Numbered from the stretch's first letter, positions 1-8,440 are shown. The stretch: 22,209 nucleotides of DNA from an uncultured Legionella sp. (GCA_903885895.1 CAISKC010000103.1:1-22209); one strand, 5' to 3'. Numbers and translations are program-made. The notes: generated by a model not told the origin, from the letters alone.

Positions 1-24
1 AAAAAATTATGAGGGGATACCTCA
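1..24 (-). terminator. Probable intrinsic terminator of the permease gene
   Basis: Read on the minus strand, a 5-bp stem (TGAGG/CCTCA, plus-strand 10-14 and 20-24) with a 5-nt loop is followed by TAA and a run of six T at the window edge. It lies 28 bp past the permease stop codon. The stem is short and the window ends inside the T-run, so its full strength cannot be judged. Confidence 0.55.
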
Positions 25-51
25 GGGATGAGGGTAGATATAAGATGTTAT

Positions 52-1515
52 TTATTTCTTAGGAAACACATCTTCGAAATGTACGTGATTATGGCTCTTT
101 AATACCTGATGGCGACTGTGTTTTAAACCTAGGTATTGATAGATCGCAATAGGGAAAATAAGGCTGAACACGCCAATGATGAACGCAACTTTGTAAGTAA
201 TATCGTCTGCAAAAAATAGAAAAATCAAACAAATCAACATCAAGCCAATTGCAATGATGCCTGTGTAAGGGCTACCAGGCGTACTATATTTTAGATCCGC
301 TGTAGAATAACCTGCTTGGTGCAGTTTGCGTCGGAAATTAATTTGTGCCCAACATAGAGATATCCAGGCAATCCCACCTGTAAATCCTGAAATTAATAGT
401 AACGAAATATATAACGTCGTTTGTGAAAAGAAATAGCTACCGAGTAATACGACCCAGATGGACGCTAACGTCGCGATACCTGCATTTTGTGGGACAGCAT
501 TATGATTCAGTTTACTCAAAACTTCGGGTGCCATACCATTTCTGGCTAAGGCATGTAAAGCACGTACAATACCAAATACGCCAGAATTTGAGCAAGAGAG
601 TGCGGAAGTCAAGGTAATAAAGCTGGTCGCTGCGCCGGCCCATTTTAAGCCATAAAAATTGAGTGCGTCGGCAAAGACGGAGTTTTGTAAATTGGCGCGT
701 TCCCAAGGAAAGATTAATACTAGGCACAATACGGGCATGATATAGATAAATACAATGCGCAATGACACATTGCGAATAGCATAAGGAATCATTCTTCCAG
801 GATCGATAGATTCACCTGCCGCTAGCCCAACAATTTCGGATCCTTGATAGTTGACTAATAAGAGCACCATAGCGGTGAAAAATGGTAAGACGCCTTTAGG
901 AAACAAACCACCATGGTGCCAAATATACTGTAAACCAATCATTTTTGCGGGATGAGCACCATGGATAAAACCAAAAAATATAAAAACGGATAAGACGATA
1001 AAGCTCAAGAGGGCCGAAATTTTAACCAATGCTAGCCAAAACTCAATTTCACCAAAGGTGGATACTTTTGCAAAATTGATACATGTTACGACCAAACCAA
1101 TACAAATGGCCCAAATATAACTATCCATACCGGTAAAGTATTGCATAATGATGCCGCCAGCCAAGCACTCTGCCGGGATATAGACGATCCAACTGAGCCA
1201 ATAAGACCACCCGACACCGCAGGCAAAAGCAGGGGAAATAAAATCAGCCGTATAATTAATGAATGATCCAGAGATGGGAATCGCAACAGCCAATTCTCCC
1301 ATGCATAACATGGTCAAATAAATAATGAGCCCGCCTAAAATGTAGGCCAGAAACACAGAGGGGCCCACTTGATTGACGACAGCACCTGTACTAAGAAAGA
1401 AGCCCGATCCAATAATACCGCCTAGGGCAATCAGTTGGACATGCCGAAGCTTGAGAGCGCGACGAAAATCACCACTATTGGCTAAGTTTGCCTGGTCTTT
1501 ATTTTTATTCGTCAC
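52..1515 (-). CDS. Amino-acid permease, APC superfamily (AAT-like)
   Basis: An inner-membrane secondary transporter of 487 aa that probably imports an amino acid by proton symport; the substrate cannot be told from sequence. After a short charged N-terminus comes the APC signature in the first membrane helix (GGIIGSGFFLSTG, about residues 32-44). Hydrophobic segments compatible with 12 transmembrane helices follow, along with a conserved stretch GELAVAIPISGSF at about residues 73-85. Length is normal for the LysP/GabP/ProY/AnsP group. The start is GTG at 1515, since no in-frame ATG lies before the first helix; the ribosome-binding site is weak. The gene is monocistronic, downstream of and co-oriented with tRNA-Ser, with a likely terminator at 1-24. 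Family assignment is secure; substrate and gene symbol are left open. Confidence 0.9.
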   Translation of the reverse strand: MTNKNKDQANLANSGDFRRALKLRHVQLIALGGIIGSGFFLSTGAVVNQVGPSVFLAYILGGLIIYLTMLCMGELAVAIPISGSFINYTADFISPAFACGVGWSYWLSWIVYIPAECLAGGIIMQYFTGMDSYIWAICIGLVVTCINFAKVSTFGEIEFWLALVKISALLSFIVLSVFIFFGFIHGAHPAKMIGLQYIWHHGGLFPKGVLPFFTAMVLLLVNYQGSEIVGLAAGESIDPGRMIPYAIRNVSLRIVFIYIMPVLCLVLIFPWERANLQNSVFADALNFYGLKWAGAATSFITLTSALSCSNSGVFGIVRALHALARNGMAPEVLSKLNHNAVPQNAGIATLASIWVVLLGSYFFSQTTLYISLLLISGFTGGIAWISLCWAQINFRRKLHQAGYSTADLKYSTPGSPYTGIIAIGLMLICLIFLFFADDITYKVAFIIGVFSLIFPIAIYQYLGLKHSRHQVLKSHNHVHFEDVFPKK

Positions 1516-1629
1516 AAATTATCTCATGGGCTAGAAGTAGGGGGTAGGATGGAAGTTTTGTAATGTTCAAATGTCAACACGCCCTAGCTTTGCGTTATGG
1601 CTTCATAACTTTTATTATAAGTAGATGTC

Positions 1630-1653
1630 AAAAAAATGGCAATGTTCTATTGC
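1630..1653 (-). terminator. Possible weak terminator after tRNA-Ser
   Basis: On the minus strand a 5-bp stem (GCAAT, 5-nt loop, ATTGC; plus-strand 1639-1653) is followed by CA and then seven T. It starts 18 bp after the tRNA CCA end. The stem is short and AT-rich, so termination may be inefficient; no better candidate is visible between the tRNA and the permease. Confidence 0.35.
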
Positions 1654-1670
1654 ATTTCAATTGCTTTTTT

Positions 1671-1758
1671 TGGCGGAGAGAGAGGGATTCGAACCCTCGA
1701 TACGTTGCCGTATACACACTTTCCAGGCGTGCGCCATCGACCACTCGGCCACCTCTCC
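1671..1758 (-). tRNA. tRNA-Ser (anticodon GGA)
   Basis: The minus strand gives an 88-nt type II tRNA. The acceptor stem starts GGAGAGG and pairs with TCTCTCC, followed by discriminator G (usual for tRNA-Ser) and an encoded CCA. The D-arm contains GGCCGAGTGGTC. The anticodon loop CTGGAAA gives anticodon GGA, reading UCC/UCU. There is a long variable arm (TATACGGCAACGTA) and a GGTTCGAATCC T-arm. It lies 22 bp after the kinase stop codon, with its own likely promoter in between. Confidence 0.97.
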
Positions 1759-1774
1759 ATCCAGATGGGCTGTA

Positions 1775-1802
1775 AGTATATCATCTCTTGGGTTTTTTGG
1801 AA
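1775..1802 (-). promoter_or_regulatory. Likely sigma-70 promoter of tRNA-Ser, overlapping the kinase 3' end
   Basis: On the minus strand TTCCAA (1802-1797), a 16-nt spacer and TATACT (1780-1775) form a good -35/-10 pair. The predicted transcription start is about 10 nt before the mature tRNA. The -10 box directly abuts the kinase TGA stop (1783-1781), and the -35 box lies within the codons for the last residues of the kinase. Fit to consensus is 4/6 and 5/6; there is no experimental support. Confidence 0.55.
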
Positions 1803-4057
1803 GGGTGAGTATCTACGCTTTGTGTATCACTCGGGTCACTGGTATCGGTTAAAGGGGAAATGCTACTAGAGCTGCGGCCTCTGATTCTGGAGAACTTATC
1901 TCTCATAATCTGATACAATGATCTTTTTTCTTGCATAGAGACATTTTCGGGTTTGATTTTTCCTTTCAATGCAACGCGTTGTTCTAATAACTCAGCGTCC
2001 TTCATCATAGTGATATCTCTGGGTTTGATTTTTTCTTCTAGCTCAACGTTCTGTGTTAACAACGCTTCGTCATCCATGCTTTCTTCCAAATCACTCGTTA
2101 CATCACTGGCTTCTTCAGAGCTGTAAGAATGCTCAAAGGATTCAATGAGCCATGCTTGCATGATGGGATCAGACCTTAAATCCGAGATGATCTGAGCATA
2201 CTCTGCATCAGACAAATTAGGATTTTGTTGATAAAATATGAGAACCGCAGCAAAAAAACCTTCTGTTTCTTGACGTCGCAGAGGGTTCAATAGTGGCGCG
2301 ATATACGTACTATCCAATAACTCACGGATGGGCTGTGGTAAAGTCTCAAAATCTTGCGTATCTAAGATAGAACATGTTTCACTGCCTGCTTTGGGGTTAG
2401 GGTTACAATAGACCGTCCTGAGTGCTGCAATTTTATCATCTTCGAGATAGTTTTGAGTGATACATAAGGTTGGATTTGCCAAACACGAGACCCACAATGC
2501 AGGCAATTTTGGTTTAGATGCGTCAGGTAATGGTATGGTTGCTGTGTCAGAAGATGGTTTAGCTGCCGTGATGCCAACGGTCGTTTCCCATTCCTCTACT
2601 AGCTCGTCGTCGTCATCATCTGATAACGATGCATTGGGTGCTTGAGTTGTGGGAGTATCAAAAAAATCTTGAGCCGAATCTTCTATATTTTCCATGTTTG
2701 TTGCATCAGATTGCATGACGCTGTCTGAGGCCTGTTTTACATCGGATACTTTGGGTTTTTTGAACTGAGTTAAATAATAGTCGATAACTTCTTGATCGAG
2801 CGGAGCATAATACAAAGTACCGCCTGGCTCAGAGGTTTTTTCGTCCAGATCAGTAGTAACAAGTCCATGGTCAATAATGTGGAGGCGGTCATGCTTATCG
2901 ACTAAGACATTGTCTGGTTTCAAGTCGCGATGAGCACGCTTGATTATAGAGTCTGAGGCTGCGCCACTATGGACAGCATCCACGCCAACCAGAAATTTAA
3001 TAGCATAATCAAGTTTTTTATTTGTACTGACTCCTTGGGTTTTTTTAGTGATAGGCTCTCCCAAGGCTCGCATATGCATATATCCTTTATCGCCTAAGAT
3101 CAGTAGTTCAGGGCTACCAAGCCTGAGATCAGACAGGGTTTCTGCTTCCCTGCGGGCATTGGCCTCTTGTGTATTGCGTCCCCCAAATTTCCCTTCAAAT
3201 TTCCCTCTTTTTTTAAATTTTAAAATTTTGGTTGCAATCTCGGTATGCCCCTCTTCTTGGATAGCTCTGGCTTTTTTAACCCGGGCAAATCCTCCAGTCC
3301 CATAGATGTTTTCTTTATTACTAATGTGTAGGTTTTTTTCTAAATCTGTCAGCTCGTCATGGGATAAGCCTCGATTGTTTAATTTAAATGTTTGTAAGAA
3401 AGGGAGATCTTCTTCTATATCGACGGAGATGGCTGGGGCAGGGATGTCGTCGTCACTTTTTTTCAGATAATAGATTTTCTCATTTTCTCCGTGTTGATCG
3501 GTGACGACTATGTAGGCCGCTGCCGTATTACTAGGTAAATTTTCGAAAACAGCTTGTGAGGGTGGCTGTTGAGTCCACACAACGCGGCATTCATCTTTAT
3601 TGGCCAATTGAATCGTGCCTTGTTGTAGATCATGCAGGTAAGAATGCGACAATCCGCTATCTTTACGATTAAATTTTCGTAGATGCAGTGGGTCGTTAAA
3701 GTAGGTTTCGGCATAATCTACTTCTGATTTGATATGATGCTGGATCTCCGCAGGGAATGTTGCCCGGAGTTGAGTTGGATTTAGATGTAACATATGACAG
3801 TTTTGGTGATCAATTGTTATAGAACGGCTTTGCGCTAAAGCTTTCACTTGCGCCATGGTTTGTTGGGGATTGGTAAGCTGGTTCAGAAGAGATATTCTGC
3901 CATGAATAGGATCATAATAATCCAAGCTGCTGATTTGTTCCTGCTCATCCATCGTCATGACCAATGCATAATGTTTGCTGTCATCAGGGATCTGTTGGAT
4001 GGTCTTAGACGTTCCAACGAATAAATTGATACCAGAGATATCACGGATATTTTGCAT
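1781..4057 (-). CDS. Eukaryotic-like Ser/Thr protein kinase, putative secreted effector
   Basis: A 758-aa protein (numbering here from TTG 4063, two codons upstream of the ATG chosen) with a protein-kinase domain from about residue 252. Visible motifs are: glycine loop GTGGFARV (255-262), ATP-binding Lys279 in ATK, a probable helix-C Glu in RREAETL (304-310), catalytic loop HRDLKPDN (378-385), DHG in place of DFG (398-400), and the GTLYYAP segment (415-421). About 85 low-complexity residues follow, including an acidic run DDDDDELVEEWE (482-493). A stretch PALWVSCLAN (521-530) could then resume the C-lobe. Residues 1-250 are unrecognised. Two 24-aa repeats lie near the C-terminus, which ends in a basic tail. 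There is no signal peptide or transmembrane segment, so it is not a PknB-type receptor. Kinases of this form occur as type IV effectors in Legionella; that role is inference. It follows mfd by 58 bp. The start is uncertain, with no clear ribosome-binding site. Confidence 0.85.
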   Translation of the reverse strand: MQNIRDISGINLFVGTSKTIQQIPDDSKHYALVMTMDEQEQISSLDYYDPIHGRISLLNQLTNPQQTMAQVKALAQSRSITIDHQNCHMLHLNPTQLRATFPAEIQHHIKSEVDYAETYFNDPLHLRKFNRKDSGLSHSYLHDLQQGTIQLANKDECRVVWTQQPPSQAVFENLPSNTAAAYIVVTDQHGENEKIYYLKKSDDDIPAPAISVDIEEDLPFLQTFKLNNRGLSHDELTDLEKNLHISNKENIYGTGGFARVKKARAIQEEGHTEIATKILKFKKRGKFEGKFGGRNTQEANARREAETLSDLRLGSPELLILGDKGYMHMRALGEPITKKTQGVSTNKKLDYAIKFLVGVDAVHSGAASDSIIKRAHRDLKPDNVLVDKHDRLHIIDHGLVTTDLDEKTSEPGGTLYYAPLDQEVIDYYLTQFKKPKVSDVKQASDSVMQSDATNMENIEDSAQDFFDTPTTQAPNASLSDDDDDELVEEWETTVGITAAKPSSDTATIPLPDASKPKLPALWVSCLANPTLCITQNYLEDDKIAALRTVYCNPNPKAGSETCSILDTQDFETLPQPIRELLDSTYIAPLLNPLRRQETEGFFAAVLIFYQQNPNLSDAEYAQIISDLRSDPIMQAWLIESFEHSYSSEEASDVTSDLEESMDDEALLTQNVELEEKIKPRDITMMKDAELLEQRVALKGKIKPENVSMQEKRSLYQIMRDKFSRIRGRSSSSISPLTDTSDPSDTQSVDTHPSKKPKR
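1925..2068 (-). repeat. Two tandem 24-codon repeats in the kinase C-terminus
   Basis: Residues 666-689 and 690-713 (numbering from TTG 4063) align as two copies: EALLTQNVELEEKIKPRDIT... and AELLEQRVALKGKIKPENVS... . They share the pattern xLLxQxVxLxxKIKPxxxxM. The DNA copies (1997-2068 and 1925-1996) are also similar, for example a shared GGGTTTGATTTTT block on the plus strand, so this is an internal duplication. The heptad-like spacing of Leu/Val suggests a short amphipathic helix in each copy. Confidence 0.75.
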
Positions 4058-4115
4058 TTTCAACCATAAATTGATTGTGTATTAATCAAAGTATAGTAAA
4101 TATATGCAATATTGC

Positions 4116-7100
4116 TTATGCCTTAGCCAATAAATTCAATAAATCTGTGATTTCTTGAATTTTACCTTCGGGTTGTGTGCTATCTAAAGTAAAACAGAAA
4201 CGCGAGGGACCTTGTAGACGATATCGTTGGCTTTGGGTTTGAATAAGTCGGATAAGGGTCGCTGGGTTGATCTTAGGTTCTGGTTGGAGTTCTAATAGAC
4301 CTTGTTGTGCAGACACTTGAATTTTATTGATACCCATTTTACTGGCGACAAATTTTAATTTTGTCAGTAAAAATAAGTGTTTCACGGAAGGGGGGAGTAA
4401 GCCAAAGCGATCAATGAGTTCAACTTGTAAATCATGCAAGGTTTGATCCGATTTAGCATGTGCAATACGCTTATAGAAAATCAAACGCAAATGAACATCA
4501 CCAATATAATCCTCAGGAATGACCGTGGAGATCCGTAGATCGATTTCAGGGCCTTCTTTTATGGGTGCATTGAGCTCGGGAGTTTTACCTGATTTCAAGT
4601 CGTTCACAGCGCGTTCTAGCATTTCCATGAATAGGTCGAAGCCAATGGCATGCATATTACCGCTTTGCTCTTCGCCTAATAATTCTCCTGCTCCCCGGAT
4701 TTCAAGATCATGCGTAGCCAAAGTAAAGCCAGCGCCTAGATCCTCTAAAGAAACGATGGCTTCTAAGCGTTTGACAGCGTCTGTGCTGAGTAAAGTATCT
4801 TGAGGAGTGAGTAAATAAGCATAAGCTTGATGATGCGAACGTCCGACGCGTCCGCGTAATTGATGCAATTGCGCTAAACCAAATTTGTCGGCACGGTCGA
4901 TAATAATTGTGTTGGCAGTAGGGATATCGATCCCTGTTTCAATAATAGTCGTACATACGAGGACATTAAAATGATGATGATAAAAATCAGACATGATGCG
5001 CTCTAATTCTCGCTCGCGCATTTGGCCATGGGCATTGCGGATTTTTGCTTGGGGTACCAATTTTTGTAATTCTTGTGTAATGAGATCAATGGTTTGGACA
5101 TTATTATGTAGGAAGAACACCTGTCCACCGCGAAGAATTTCGCGCAAAATGGCTTCGCTCATAATGCTATCTGAGCGCTCTTGCCAAAAGGTTTTGATAG
5201 CCAAACGTTTGGCGGGTGGTGTGGCAATTAAAGAAATGTCACGAATGCCAGCCATTGCCATATTTAGCGTGCGTGGAATAGGCGTCGCTGTCATACACAA
5301 TAGATCCACATTGGCACGCAATGCTTTGATATACTCTTTTTGTTTGACACCAAATCGATGTTCTTCATCAATGATGAGCAAGCCTAAATGATGAAATTTG
5401 ATGGTTTTTTGTAATAATTTATGGGTACCAATTACGATATCAATTTGCCCATTCGCTAGGTCCTGTACCACTTTTTCTGACTGTTTATCACTCCGAAATC
5501 GCGATAACAATTCAATGGAGATTGGAAAATTAGCAAAGCGGTCGCGAAAGGTTGCAAAATGTTGATCAGCTAATAAGGTCGTGGGCGTGAGGATACAAAC
5601 TTGTTTGCCCTCATGGGCTGCAATGAAGGCTGCCCGTAGGGCAACTTCAGTTTTACCAAAACCCACATCCCCGCAAATTAATCTATCCATGGGTCTTTTG
5701 GATGCCATATCTTGGATAATCTGCTCAATGGCAGTATGTTGATCATGTGTGAGCGTAAAAGGAAATCCTGCTGCGAAGCGTTGATAATCAGCTTTGTCTA
5801 TATGATAAGAATGACCCGTTGCTTCAGCTCGTTTGGCGTAAATTTCTAATAATTCAATGGCGACATCATGGATTTTTTCAGCAGCTTTTTTCTTTTCTCT
5901 TTGCCACAGATCGGAGCCTAAGCGATGTAATGGTGCATGCTCGGCATCGGCACCCGTATATCGACTGATAAGATGCAAAGAAGTGACAGGCACATAGATT
6001 TTATCGTCACCGGTATAGCTCAGGCATAAGAATTCATTGGATAAACCATCATGGACAAAGGTTTGTAATCCTTGATAACGACCCACACCGAATTGCAGAT
6101 GGACAACAGGTGCGCCAATACGTAATTCAGCTAGATCACGAATGATAACATTGGGATCGATGCTTTTACTGGTTTTACGCTGTTGTGGGGTGGCTTGCTG
6201 ACCAAATAATTGTGATTCAACGATAATGGAGAGCTGTTCTAATTCAGCACCATCCTGCAATGCTCCAATCGTAATGCTGATAGGGTTGGTATCTGCTATG
6301 ACATCGTGCCAAGATTCTTTCCATTTTGGAAGAATATGGGATTGCTTCAGTAAATCTAATACGATTTCACGCCGACCAAGCGACTCTACGACAATGAGTG
6401 TGCGGCGTTTCGCATGGTGAAACCAAGTGCTGAATGCATGAAAAGGTTCTGAGTTGTGGCGATCTATGGTAAATAGGGGTGGCTGAGTGATCTTAAAATT
6501 GTGGCTATTTTTTTTATGGCTACATGGCTCATGCGATAATATGATTCTTGTATAGCGTTTCGTAGCGCTTAAGAATTCATTGGGTGATAAAAAGCAGTAT
6601 TCAGGCTTTAAAATAGGGCGAGTCCGATCATGGCCTCTTTGTTCGAAGCGCTGTGTGACTTCTTGCCAAAATTTTTCAGCATAATCGAGAGGGGTTCCGA
6701 TCAAACTGACACTGGCATCTGCCGGTAAATAATCAAAAAAACTGACTGTTTTGGGAAAAAACAAAGGTAAATAATATTCAATGCCAGCCGATGTTTGCCC
6801 TGCACTCACCGCTTCATAGAGTGGGATTTGACTAGGGTTGCCGGTAAATTCATTGCGAAACGCTTGACGAAAGAAAGTGATGCCTTGTTCACTTAAGGGT
6901 ATTTCTCTGGCAGGTAGAATATGAATCTTATCAATTTTATCAATGGTTCGCTGAGTTTCAGGATTAAAGCTTCGCAAACTTGCAATCTCATCGTCAAATA
7001 ATTCGATTCTGAATGGTACGTTGCTGCCCATGGGAAACAGATCTAAAATAGCGCCGCGTAATGCGAATTCGCCATGCTCTAACACGGTATTGACAGGATG

Positions 7101-7559
7101 GTAACCTGCTTGTACCAATTGTTGACGAAATGTTTCAATGTTTAGGTTTTGTTGGCATTGTAATAGCAAACTATGTTGCTGAACAAAGTCTGGCGGACAG
7201 AGTCTATGCATGACTGTGCTAACAGAACTGATAATAATTGCTGTTTTTAGCTGTTGCAAACGACTTAGGGTTGCAAGGCGCTCAGAGATGATGTCTTGGT
7301 GCGGAGAAAATTGATCATAGGGTAACGTTTCCCAATCTGGGAAAACCAAAATTTCTTGCGGATTGGGCTGATCTTTTAAATAAAATTGCAGTTCATCCAT
7401 GAAATGCTTGGCATACCAATTATCAGGTGTGATGCACAGTTTGATCCCAGGCGTTTGTTGACAATACTCGGCAAAGGCTAAAGCCAGACTCGCGCCATAT
7501 AATTGCCCCCAAGCCGTTTTGTTTATGGTATGATGATCGATTAGAAATGCATTTGACAT
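4116..7559 (-). CDS. mfd: Transcription-repair coupling factor Mfd
   Basis: A cytoplasmic ATP-dependent DNA translocase that pushes stalled RNA polymerase off damaged DNA and recruits UvrA. Starting at ATG 7559 gives 1147 aa, almost exactly the length of E. coli Mfd. A UvrB-like N-terminal module comes first, then the RNA-polymerase-interacting segment (VVHLQFGVGRYQGL). The translocase has Walker A GDVGFGKT (630-637), a DEEH box (731-734) and the motif GLAQLHQLRGRVGRSHHQAY. The C-terminal domain is present (RLIFYKRIA...LIDRFG). An upstream in-frame GTG at 7589 is unlikely, because the promoter at 7593-7621 would start transcription at about that base. The gene is divergent from dnaQ and is followed by the kinase on the same strand. 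Confidence 0.97.
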   Translation of the reverse strand: MSNAFLIDHHTINKTAWGQLYGASLALAFAEYCQQTPGIKLCITPDNWYAKHFMDELQFYLKDQPNPQEILVFPDWETLPYDQFSPHQDIISERLATLSRLQQLKTAIIISSVSTVMHRLCPPDFVQQHSLLLQCQQNLNIETFRQQLVQAGYHPVNTVLEHGEFALRGAILDLFPMGSNVPFRIELFDDEIASLRSFNPETQRTIDKIDKIHILPAREIPLSEQGITFFRQAFRNEFTGNPSQIPLYEAVSAGQTSAGIEYYLPLFFPKTVSFFDYLPADASVSLIGTPLDYAEKFWQEVTQRFEQRGHDRTRPILKPEYCFLSPNEFLSATKRYTRIILSHEPCSHKKNSHNFKITQPPLFTIDRHNSEPFHAFSTWFHHAKRRTLIVVESLGRREIVLDLLKQSHILPKWKESWHDVIADTNPISITIGALQDGAELEQLSIIVESQLFGQQATPQQRKTSKSIDPNVIIRDLAELRIGAPVVHLQFGVGRYQGLQTFVHDGLSNEFLCLSYTGDDKIYVPVTSLHLISRYTGADAEHAPLHRLGSDLWQREKKKAAEKIHDVAIELLEIYAKRAEATGHSYHIDKADYQRFAAGFPFTLTHDQHTAIEQIIQDMASKRPMDRLICGDVGFGKTEVALRAAFIAAHEGKQVCILTPTTLLADQHFATFRDRFANFPISIELLSRFRSDKQSEKVVQDLANGQIDIVIGTHKLLQKTIKFHHLGLLIIDEEHRFGVKQKEYIKALRANVDLLCMTATPIPRTLNMAMAGIRDISLIATPPAKRLAIKTFWQERSDSIMSEAILREILRGGQVFFLHNNVQTIDLITQELQKLVPQAKIRNAHGQMRERELERIMSDFYHHHFNVLVCTTIIETGIDIPTANTIIIDRADKFGLAQLHQLRGRVGRSHHQAYAYLLTPQDTLLSTDAVKRLEAIVSLEDLGAGFTLATHDLEIRGAGELLGEEQSGNMHAIGFDLFMEMLERAVNDLKSGKTPELNAPIKEGPEIDLRISTVIPEDYIGDVHLRLIFYKRIAHAKSDQTLHDLQVELIDRFGLLPPSVKHLFLLTKLKFVASKMGINKIQVSAQQGLLELQPEPKINPATLIRLIQTQSQRYRLQGPSRFCFTLDSTQPEGKIQEITDLLNLLAKA

Positions 7560-7592
7560 GGGCACGCAATACGAAGTGAAGTAAAGCACGCA

Positions 7593-7621
7593 AGTATAGC
7601 TGTACTAGGACCCATTGACAA
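7593..7621 (-). promoter_or_regulatory. Sigma-70 promoter of mfd
   Basis: On the minus strand TTGTCA (7621-7616), a 17-nt spacer and TATACT (7598-7593) form a near-consensus promoter. The predicted transcript start, near 7586, leaves a leader of about 27 nt before ATG 7559 and excludes the longer GTG start at 7589. The -35 box lies inside one copy of a 10-bp direct repeat. Confidence 0.65.
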
Positions 7622-7640
7622 TTAAGGTCTATTGACAATT
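7614..7640. repeat. Direct repeat ATTGACAATT x2 between mfd and dnaQ
   Basis: ATTGACAATT occurs at 7614-7623 and 7631-7640, a 17-bp period. On the plus strand each copy contains a perfect -35 box TTGACA, and on the minus strand TTGTCA. The inner copy supplies the mfd -35 box. This could be a regulator site or simply two overlapping divergent -35 elements; no good plus-strand -10 box is visible. Confidence 0.45.
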
Positions 7641-7762
7641 CTACTACCTTGGCCAAAATAGTGCGATTCTTTGTGCTCCGATGCTCAAGAAGCGTGCCAT
7701 TTTGGCTCAAGCTAGCGAATCATCAATAGACCATTGCATAGAGTCCGATATGAGGAAGAGGG

Positions 7763-8434
7763 ATGAGACAAGTAGCTTTAGATACAGAAACGACAGGGAT
7801 TGGTCATGATTTGGGACATCGCATCATAGAAATTGGATGTGTAGAGTTAATCAATCGTCGTTTAACTGGGCAGACCTATCACGTTTATTTAAATCCGAAG
7901 CGCTTGGTAGATGAGGCGGCTTTTAGAGTTCATGGCATCAGCGATCAATTTCTGCGAGATAAAGCTGAGTTCAAAACGATTTATCAAGAATTTTTAAAGT
8001 TTATTGAAAAAGCGGAATTAATCATTCATAACGCTGCATTTGATTTGGGATTTTTAAATGCCGAATTAAAGCGAGCGCAACATGCTGAATCGATGGAACA
8101 GAAATGTTCAGTTGTGGACACGTTATTATTGGCTAGAAAGAAGCATCCTGGTCAGCGTAATAATTTAGATGCGCTATGTAAACGTTATGATATTGACAAT
8201 ACGCATCGACAATTACATGGTGCATTATTGGATGCACAAATCCTAGCGCAACTTTATTTAGCGATGACCGGTGGCCAAACGGACTTATTTGGTGAGACTG
8301 GACTAGGTGCGAATGAGCCGTCTGTGGCACAAACACCAAAAATTGAGTTGTCGTCCAATGCGCCAATTGTGTATGCCAATGCAGACGAATTGCAGCGCCA
8401 TCAAGCGTTTATGCAAACCTTGGTCAAAGATTAA
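7763..8434 (+). CDS. dnaQ: DNA polymerase III epsilon subunit (proofreading exonuclease)
   Basis: The 3'-5' proofreading exonuclease of the replicative polymerase, 223 aa (E. coli 243). DEDDh motifs are intact: ExoI DTETTG with D7 and E9, ExoII HNAAFDLGF with D94, and ExoIII HGALLDAQ with H152 and D157. Just after the exonuclease fold is QTDLF (172-176), a good match to the beta-clamp-binding consensus; the E. coli protein has the weaker QTSMAF here. The last 45 residues should be the tether to the alpha subunit. The ATG at 7763 has the purine-rich ribosome-binding site AGGAAGAGGG just upstream. The gene is monocistronic, ends in a strong terminator, and is divergent from mfd rather than rnhA as in E. 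coli. Confidence 0.96.
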   Translation: MRQVALDTETTGIGHDLGHRIIEIGCVELINRRLTGQTYHVYLNPKRLVDEAAFRVHGISDQFLRDKAEFKTIYQEFLKFIEKAELIIHNAAFDLGFLNAELKRAQHAESMEQKCSVVDTLLLARKKHPGQRNNLDALCKRYDIDNTHRQLHGALLDAQILAQLYLAMTGGQTDLFGETGLGANEPSVAQTPKIELSSNAPIVYANADELQRHQAFMQTLVKD

Positions 8435-8440
8435 ATATTT

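Noticed and set aside
1563..1869. Three overlapping plus-strand ORFs of 70-77 aa around the tRNA
   Set aside because: They are the antisense translation of tRNA-Ser; a peptide such as GERGIRTLDT is a common artefact of tRNA T-arms.
2457..2645. Plus-strand Ser-rich ORF antisense to the kinase
   Set aside because: It is the mirror of the acidic Asp-rich codons in the kinase linker, not an independent gene.
4061..4063. TTG 4063 as the kinase start
   Set aside because: An ATG two codons later is a more likely start; neither has a strong ribosome-binding site, so the call remains soft.
4519..5391. Plus-strand ORFs of 94 and 132 aa inside mfd
   Set aside because: They lie wholly antisense to well-conserved Mfd motifs, with no ribosome-binding site or recognisable product.
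7560..7589. GTG 7589 as the mfd start
   Set aside because: The near-consensus promoter would begin transcription at about this position, and ATG 7559 gives the family length.
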